Below, piece after piece: positions 50,563-55,318 of a stretch of DNA of 55,318 nt. The notes under the pieces were generated by a model that saw nothing but the letters and a program-made list of their open reading frames with translations, was not told where the DNA came from and did no database searches. Position 1 is the stretch's first letter. Every line of letters begins with the position of its first letter. Origin of the DNA: JBBQZO01 sp038207625 (lineage in GTDB: Bacteria; Pseudomonadota; Gammaproteobacteria; Burkholderiales; Burkholderiaceae_D). The stretch covers positions 1-55,318 of the forward strand of contig JBBQZO010000040.1 of NCBI GenBank assembly GCA_038207625.1. Direction: 5' to 3'. Position numbers and translations under genes: made by a program.

Positions 50563-50580
50563 GGTTGGTCTGACCAACCC

Positions 50581-50636
50581 GCAGCGCAGCGACCGGTGCG
50601 CTAGGCGTGCAGCGCAGCGACCGGTGCGCTACGCGT
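50581..50636. repeat. 28-bp direct repeat at the 3' end of the MFS gene
   Basis: Two adjacent copies (50581-50608, 50609-50636) of a unit beginning GCAGCGCAGCGACCGGTGCG, differing at one base (CTAGG versus CTACG). The second copy includes the MFS stop codon (50629-50631). The first is a duplicate lying outside the gene. Confidence 0.9.
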
Positions 50637-51969
50637 GCAGCGCGCCGGCCTGCGCTGGCGTTGGCGCGGCCACGCGCTTGAGCTTGACCGCCAGCACCGC
50701 GACGGCCCCGCACAACAGCAGCGCACCGGCCAGCCGGATCACGTTTTCCGGATTCCCGCCCAGCCAGCTACGGTAGATCAGCGGCAGCGTGAAGATCTGG
50801 ATGATCATCGGAATGACGATGAACATATTGAAGATGCCCATGTAGACCCCGGTGCGTTCGGGCGGAATGCAGCCGGCCAGCATGATATAAGGATTGCCCA
50901 TGATGCTGGCCCACGCCATCCCGACCCCGATCATCGGTATGAACAGCAGGACCGGGGTATGGATCAGGGGAATACACAGCATGCTGGCACCGGCCAGCGC
51001 CAGGCAGATGCTGTGCATCAGTTTCGGCCCCAACCGGCGCGTGAAGGGCACCAGCGCGAAGGCGGCAACGAAAGCGACGAAATTGTAGAAGGCGCCGACC
51101 TGCCCGTTCAGCAACGCCGCGTCGCGAAAGCCTTCGGTGGCCGGGTCGGTCGTGCCGAACAGCGTCGTCGACAACGACAGCGTGATGTATTGCCAGTAGC
51201 AGAACATCGCATACCACTGAAACAGCTTGACCAGCGCGAGCTGCTTCATGGTCGGGGGCATCTCGCGGAACGCGCTGGCGATGTCGGCCAGCACGGCCTT
51301 CACGCCGGGCCGCTTGGCACCGATGGCGGCCAGCTGCGCCGCGTCCAGCGCCAGCTCGGGCGTGCTGCGCACGCTCCACAGCACGCTGGCGATCGAGAAC
51401 ACGGCGCCGATCAGGAAAGCGGCTATGACGATATGGGGAATATGGCTGGCATTGGTGGCGTTTTTGTTCATGCCAAACCACACCAGCAGCGACGGCGTCA
51501 GATACGCCAGCGTCTGGCCCAGCCCCGTGAATGCGCTTTGGGTGAGAAAGCCCAGCGAGTGCTGGGGCGGCGCCAACTGGTCGCTGACGAAGGCGCGGTA
51601 GGGCTCCATCGTCACGTTGTTGGCCGCGTCCAGTATCCACAACAGGCTCGCCGCCATCCACAGCGTGCTGCTAAACGGCATGGCCAGCAGGCCCAGGCTG
51701 CACAACAGCGCGCCGATCAGGAAGTACGGCGTGCGCCGGCCCCAGCGGCTGACGGTGCGATCGCTCATCGCGCCGATCAGCGGTTGCACGATCAGGCCCG
51801 TCACCGGTCCGGCCAGCCACAACAGCGGCAGGCTGGCCTCGTCGGCGCCGAGGTATTTGTAAATCGGACTCATGCTGCTTTGCTGCAGCCCGAAACTAAA
51901 TTGGATGCCGAAAAAGCCGACATTCATATTGACGATCTGCCAGAACGACAGCTGCGGTTTGTGCGCCAT
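50629..51969 (-). CDS. MFS sugar transporter (sucrose/maltose permease-like)
   Basis: 446 aa with 12 predicted membrane spans. The N-terminal half (FGIQFSFGLQQSSMSPIYKYL; GPVTGLIVQPLIGAMSDRTVS; RWGRRTPYFLIGALLCSLGL) resembles the SLC45/GPH-like disaccharide permeases. Order in the cluster (after a sucrose-active GH13 enzyme and a PfkB kinase) points to sucrose or a related disaccharide as substrate. The C-terminus is short and ends in a tandem repeat that has been duplicated beyond the stop. Confidence 0.88.
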   Translation of the reverse strand: MAHKPQLSFWQIVNMNVGFFGIQFSFGLQQSSMSPIYKYLGADEASLPLLWLAGPVTGLIVQPLIGAMSDRTVSRWGRRTPYFLIGALLCSLGLLAMPFSSTLWMAASLLWILDAANNVTMEPYRAFVSDQLAPPQHSLGFLTQSAFTGLGQTLAYLTPSLLVWFGMNKNATNASHIPHIVIAAFLIGAVFSIASVLWSVRSTPELALDAAQLAAIGAKRPGVKAVLADIASAFREMPPTMKQLALVKLFQWYAMFCYWQYITLSLSTTLFGTTDPATEGFRDAALLNGQVGAFYNFVAFVAAFALVPFTRRLGPKLMHSICLALAGASMLCIPLIHTPVLLFIPMIGVGMAWASIMGNPYIMLAGCIPPERTGVYMGIFNMFIVIPMIIQIFTLPLIYRSWLGGNPENVIRLAGALLLCGAVAVLAVKLKRVAAPTPAQAGALHA

Positions 51970-51989
51970 GGTGGACTTTCTTGACGGTG

Positions 51990-52928
51990 TCAGTCGGTGA
52001 GCCAGCGCGCAAGCCAGGGCGCGTAGAAGGCCCGGTCGGCGGGAACGGCGCCGGCGATGCTGCAGATGGCACCGGCAAACTGGTTGGCACGCGCCAGCGT
52101 CGTCGCCAGCGGCCAGCCCCGCGCCTCGCCCAACAGGAAGATGGCGGAGAACGCGTCGCCCGCGCCGACCGTGTCGACCAGGCCGCTCACGGCAGGACCG
52201 TCGCAGGCGCTGAGCACGACGCCGTCGGCGTCAAAGCACAGCGCGCCGCGCGCGCCCAGCGTGACGATCAGCGTCTGCAGCGCGAACACGCGGATCAAGG
52301 TGGCGCACGGTGCGCGCATCTCGGCGCTGCTCATGTCCGCCGTATCCGGGCGCAGCTGGGTGTACCAGCCAAACAGGTTGATCAGCTCCTCTTCGTTGAC
52401 CTTGACAATGTCGGCCTGGTGCAAGGACTCGAACACGCAGCGCTCGCTGACCTGGCCTTCGCGCACATTCAAGTCCAGATAGCGTTGGGCCGTGGTGGCA
52501 GCGAGCAGCGCATGCAGCGCCGCACGCGCGCTGTCGGCGCGCTGCGCCAGCGTGCCGAAGTACAGCGTGGCCGGCACGCACTGCGCCAGCGCTGCCAGCG
52601 CCGGCGCCGCCTCGATATGGTCATACGCTTGCTGGGGCAGGATGATGAAGCGGTGCTCGCCCCCTTCGCGCTCGACCAGCACGCGACCGGTCGGCTCGCG
52701 CGGGTCGATCTGCAGGCCCTGTTCAAGCATGCCGAAGCGGGTGAACTCGGCGTGCACCGTGGCGCCGTTGGCGTCGGCGCCGATGCGGGTGATCATCAAG
52801 GGCGAAGCATGCAAAGCGGCCAGGTGGCGCGCCACATTGAACGGCGCGCCGCCAACGACTTGTTCGGTGATGAAGTCGTCGACCAGCGCTTCGCCGAACA
52901 CGACGATGCTGGCAAGTGGGTGATTCAT
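51990..52928 (-). CDS. PfkB-family carbohydrate kinase, probably fructokinase
   Basis: 312 aa from the ATG at 52928. PfkB signatures: GGAPFNVARHLAAL with FGEALVDDFI before it, and the C-terminal DTVGAGDAFSAIFLL near residue 255 with the catalytic Asp. Sits 20 bp upstream of the MFS gene and 26 bp downstream of the GH13 gene. An enzyme splitting sucrose would release fructose, so ATP-dependent phosphorylation of fructose is the likely role (inference); ribokinase or other sugar specificity cannot be excluded. Confidence 0.88.
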   Translation of the reverse strand: MNHPLASIVVFGEALVDDFITEQVVGGAPFNVARHLAALHASPLMITRIGADANGATVHAEFTRFGMLEQGLQIDPREPTGRVLVEREGGEHRFIILPQQAYDHIEAAPALAALAQCVPATLYFGTLAQRADSARAALHALLAATTAQRYLDLNVREGQVSERCVFESLHQADIVKVNEEELINLFGWYTQLRPDTADMSSAEMRAPCATLIRVFALQTLIVTLGARGALCFDADGVVLSACDGPAVSGLVDTVGAGDAFSAIFLLGEARGWPLATTLARANQFAGAICSIAGAVPADRAFYAPWLARWLTD

Positions 52929-52954
52929 AGTGTGTGGCCTTTCCGGAAAATGGA

Positions 52955-54799
52955 TCATACCGCGTCGCGCTCGAGCCACAGCATGGCCCAGGGCGCCAGC
53001 ACCAGCGCATCGTCTTGCCCCGGCCACTGCCCCATGCCCAGCGCTGCCAGTTCAACGCGGATGCTGCGCGCCGAAAAATTGGACAGATTCAGGAAGCGCT
53101 CGCCGCGCGCCAGCGCCAGCACGGCCGGATCGGCGCCGTGGCGCACGGCGCGCGGCGCCCCCGCCGCCAGCGCGGTCTGGGCGCGCCGACGCATCAGCAG
53201 CGCCTGCAGCGCGCCGAACACCTGTCCCGCCAGACTGGCCGGATCGACGCACTGCGCCAACCGCGGCGCGTCCAGAAGGGGGCGCTGCACCCAGCGCGTG
53301 TCGTGCGCACGCTGGGGGTCGTCCGTGTAGCTGTAGTCGTTTTCCATGCCCAGCTCGTCGCCCATGTACAGCACCGGCAGCGCGCCGAACGACAGCGCCA
53401 CGCCGTGCACCAGCAGCAGGCGCCGCAGAGCATGGTCGCGCTCGGTCGCGTCGGCGGCCGTCTCGAGCCCGACCAGCGCGGCCGCCATGCCGTTGGTAGC
53501 GTGCACTTGCTGCGCCGCGCCCGACTGGAACGCCACACCGGCGGCGAAACTGCCGGCCTGGCCGTTGTAGAAGCGGGCCACCGCGGCCAGGCGTTGCGGC
53601 CCGCCCGCTTCGGCCTGCAGCACCTTCCAGCCGATGTCGTCGTGGCAGCGCACGTAACTGATCCAGCTGGCGTTCGGCGGCAGCGCAGGCGTGCCCTCGA
53701 TGACGGCGCGCAGCATGCCCACGTCCTGTTCGGCCAGCGCGGCCCAGGCGGCGGCCATCAGCGTGCTGTGATAAGCCAGGTGGCATTCCGGCGCATCGGG
53801 CGTGCCGAAATAGGCCGGCAGTTCGCACGTCGGCACGATCGCCTCGGCCTTGAGCAGCACGCCCGGCGCGACGATATCGACGATGGCGCGCAGCGCCTGC
53901 AAAATCGCGTGCGCCTCCGGCTGGTTCATGCTGGTGCTGCCTTCGCGCTTCCACAGGAAGGCGGTGGAGTCGAGCCGGAACACCTCGATGCCCCGGTTGG
54001 CCAGGCGCAGCATGGTGGCGGCCATCTCGGCGAACACCGCCGGATTGGCGTAATTGAGGTCCCACTGGAACGCATAGAAGGTGGTCCAGACCCAGCCGCC
54101 CATCGCCGCGACATACGTAAAGTTGCCCGGCGCCGCCTGGGGGAATACCTGGCCGAGCGTCTGTTCATGGCGCTCGGGCCCACTGCGGTCGGGGAACACG
54201 TGAAAGTAGTCGCGCAGCCTGGCGTCCCCTTGCGCGGCGCCGACCGCCCACGCATGATCATCTGCCACATGGTTCAAAATCAGGTCGGAACACAGACTGA
54301 TGTCGGCCGCGCGCAGTTGCGCGCACAGCGCTTCCAGATCGGCATTGCTGCCCAGTGCGGGCTCGACCTCGTCGAAATCGGCGACCGCAAAACCGCCGTC
54401 GTTTTCGCCGGCGCGCGCACGCAGAAAAGGCAGCAAATGCAGATAGCGCACGCCCATCGTGCGCAGGTGCGCGATGTGTCCGGCCACGCCAGCGAGCGTG
54501 CTGCCGAAGCGGCTGACATAGGCGCTGTAACCGAGCATGGTCTGGCTGGCAAACCAGTGCGGCGTTTGCGCGCGCGCCCCGTCCAGGGCCAGCAAGGCGG
54601 GCGCGCGTTCGGCGTGCAGGCGGCCGATGGTGGCCAGCAGCTGGCCATACCATTGCTCAAAATCGGGGCGCTGGCCGTACAGGCTGGCCAGGCGCTGGTG
54701 CAGCACCGCGCCGTGTGCGGCGTAGCGCAGCGCGACGGGCGCACGCAGCTGTTCGGGGAGCGCGTCAAGCAAAGGCGCGGGATAAGCAATGTGGGTCAT
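52955..54799 (-). CDS. GH13 amylosucrase or sucrose hydrolase
   Basis: 614 aa from the ATG at 54799. A (beta/alpha)8 GH13 catalytic domain with helical N-terminal part (~1-90). Motifs: LILNHVADDH, catalytic nucleophile in FRLDSTAFLWKREGS near residue ~275, acid/base Glu in LKAEAIVPTCE near ~317, and VRCHDDIGW near ~385. These are the hallmarks of GH13 subfamily 4 amylosucrases and Xanthomonas sucrose hydrolases. Sequence cannot tell which of the two; amylosucrase would make alpha-glucan while releasing fructose. No signal peptide, so cytosolic, which fits import by the MFS gene. Confidence 0.9.
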   Translation of the reverse strand: MTHIAYPAPLLDALPEQLRAPVALRYAAHGAVLHQRLASLYGQRPDFEQWYGQLLATIGRLHAERAPALLALDGARAQTPHWFASQTMLGYSAYVSRFGSTLAGVAGHIAHLRTMGVRYLHLLPFLRARAGENDGGFAVADFDEVEPALGSNADLEALCAQLRAADISLCSDLILNHVADDHAWAVGAAQGDARLRDYFHVFPDRSGPERHEQTLGQVFPQAAPGNFTYVAAMGGWVWTTFYAFQWDLNYANPAVFAEMAATMLRLANRGIEVFRLDSTAFLWKREGSTSMNQPEAHAILQALRAIVDIVAPGVLLKAEAIVPTCELPAYFGTPDAPECHLAYHSTLMAAAWAALAEQDVGMLRAVIEGTPALPPNASWISYVRCHDDIGWKVLQAEAGGPQRLAAVARFYNGQAGSFAAGVAFQSGAAQQVHATNGMAAALVGLETAADATERDHALRRLLLVHGVALSFGALPVLYMGDELGMENDYSYTDDPQRAHDTRWVQRPLLDAPRLAQCVDPASLAGQVFGALQALLMRRRAQTALAAGAPRAVRHGADPAVLALARGERFLNLSNFSARSIRVELAALGMGQWPGQDDALVLAPWAMLWLERDAV

Positions 54800-54824
54800 G
54801 ATTCTCGGGCGAAAATAAGGAAAG

Positions 54825-54849
54825 CCGGCGCCACCGTCGGTGGCGCCGG
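54825..54849 (-). terminator. Stem-loop between the TonB receptor and the GH13 gene
   Basis: CCGGCGCCACC pairs with GGTGGCGCCGG across a 3-nt loop, followed on the minus strand by a T-rich stretch (CTTTCCTTATTTTC). It probably ends or attenuates the TonB-receptor transcript. Confidence 0.75.
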
Positions 54850-54864
54850 TTGGTGCGGGCGAAC

Positions 54865-55318
54865 CTAGAACGCGTACTTCAGGCTCAGCTTGACCGAGCG
54901 CCCGACGATGGCGCGCGCGGCGTGGCCATCGCCTTCCACTTCGGTGTAGCCGAGCGTGTTGAACAGGTTGTTGGCCATCAGTGCGAGCGAGGTTTTCTCG
55001 TTGAGCTGATAGTTGACGAAGCCGTTGACGACCCGGTAGGCCGGCATCATGATGGTGTGCTGATCGTCGGCCCACGCCTCGCCGGTCCCGACCACGCTCA
55101 CGCCAAACAGCAGGTCGCCCACGCTGTAGGTGGGAGCGAACTGGTACACCAGCTTGGCCTGGCGGCGCGGCGTATTGCCGATCACCGCTTCCGAGCCCGG
55201 CGCCGTGGCCGTGATCTTGGCGTCGGTCACGGTCAGGCCGCCATTGATACGAAACGCGCCGGCGCTGTAGGCCGCTTCCAGTTCGACACCCTTGGCGTCG
55301 TAGCTGTTGGCGGTGGTG
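54865..55318 (-). CDS. TonB-dependent outer-membrane receptor, C-terminal part (5' end cut by window edge)
   Basis: The frame is open from the right edge; about 150 C-terminal residues are visible and none of the plug domain. The region has the feel of the last barrel strands: GGLTVTDAKITAT, QAKLVYQFAPTYSVGDLLFG, YRVVNGFVNYQLNEKTSLAL, ending VKLSLKYAF with Phe last. ATG codons inside are not real starts. Position upstream of sucrose genes suggests import of sucrose or an oligosaccharide across the outer membrane, as in the suxA-type clusters of other Proteobacteria. Confidence 0.85.
   Translation of the reverse strand, partial: TTANSYDAKGVELEAAYSAGAFRINGGLTVTDAKITATAPGSEAVIGNTPRRQAKLVYQFAPTYSVGDLLFGVSVVGTGEAWADDQHTIMMPAYRVVNGFVNYQLNEKTSLALMANNLFNTLGYTEVEGDGHAARAIVGRSVKLSLKYAF

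Overview
The window is GC-rich DNA, almost fully coding, with long runs of overlapping genes on the minus strand. Gene content points to a betaproteobacterium of the Oxalobacteraceae (Massilia/Duganella/Janthinobacterium type): an EpsA-like LuxR regulator, a PEP-CTERM protein, a TfpX/TfpZ-type protein, chemoreceptors ending in WETF/WESF, and a TonB-receptor/GH13 sucrose cluster. The genus is inferred from gene families, not from a marker gene.

Region 1 (1-18.9 kb) is a cell-surface fibre and secretion region. A curli operon runs csgE-csgF-csgG-curlin-repeat protein (4958 down to 1602), followed by an orphan OmpR/PhoB-type response regulator and an EpsA-like LuxR regulator cut by the left edge. 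Upstream lies a separate 11.7 kb block (16888 down to 5202). It encodes a porin, a coiled-coil periplasmic protein, a small Cys-containing ORF, GspF, GspE, PilM/PilN/PilO-like inner-membrane proteins, a GspC/PilP-like protein, a TPR-secretin and three pseudopilin-like proteins, nearly all with overlapping start and stop codons. Two more small curlin-like proteins lie further upstream. The csgE and porin promoter regions share an almost identical element with two ATGAC units 11 bp apart (Pho-box-like geometry), and a weaker copy precedes the response-regulator gene. This suggests one regulon linking curli and the type II/type IV-like machine.

Region 2 (19.7-37 kb) has a PEP-CTERM protein with a 17-bp palindrome over its promoter, then a giant two-partner secretion locus: TpsB (550 aa) and TpsA (about 3,793 aa). 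These are followed by an ExbB fused to DUF2341/LamG-like domains, two ExbD proteins and a TonB, as if the adhesin had its own energy-transducing complex.

Region 3 (37-46.4 kb) has a PstS-like secreted protein, a 33-bp tandem repeat, two paralogous 562-aa chemoreceptors each preceded by an FNR/Anr-type box (one with Leu to Arg at the signalling tip), and a two-gene unit encoding a secreted serine-hydrolase-like protein and a membrane-anchored protein.

Region 4 (46.4-55.3 kb) has a plus-strand DUF1800/DUF1501 pair, a TfpX/TfpZ-like membrane protein, and a minus-strand sucrose-use cluster (TonB-dependent receptor cut by the right edge, amylosucrase/sucrose hydrolase, fructokinase-like PfkB kinase, MFS sugar transporter). 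I saw no tRNA, rRNA, CRISPR array, transposase or integrase.
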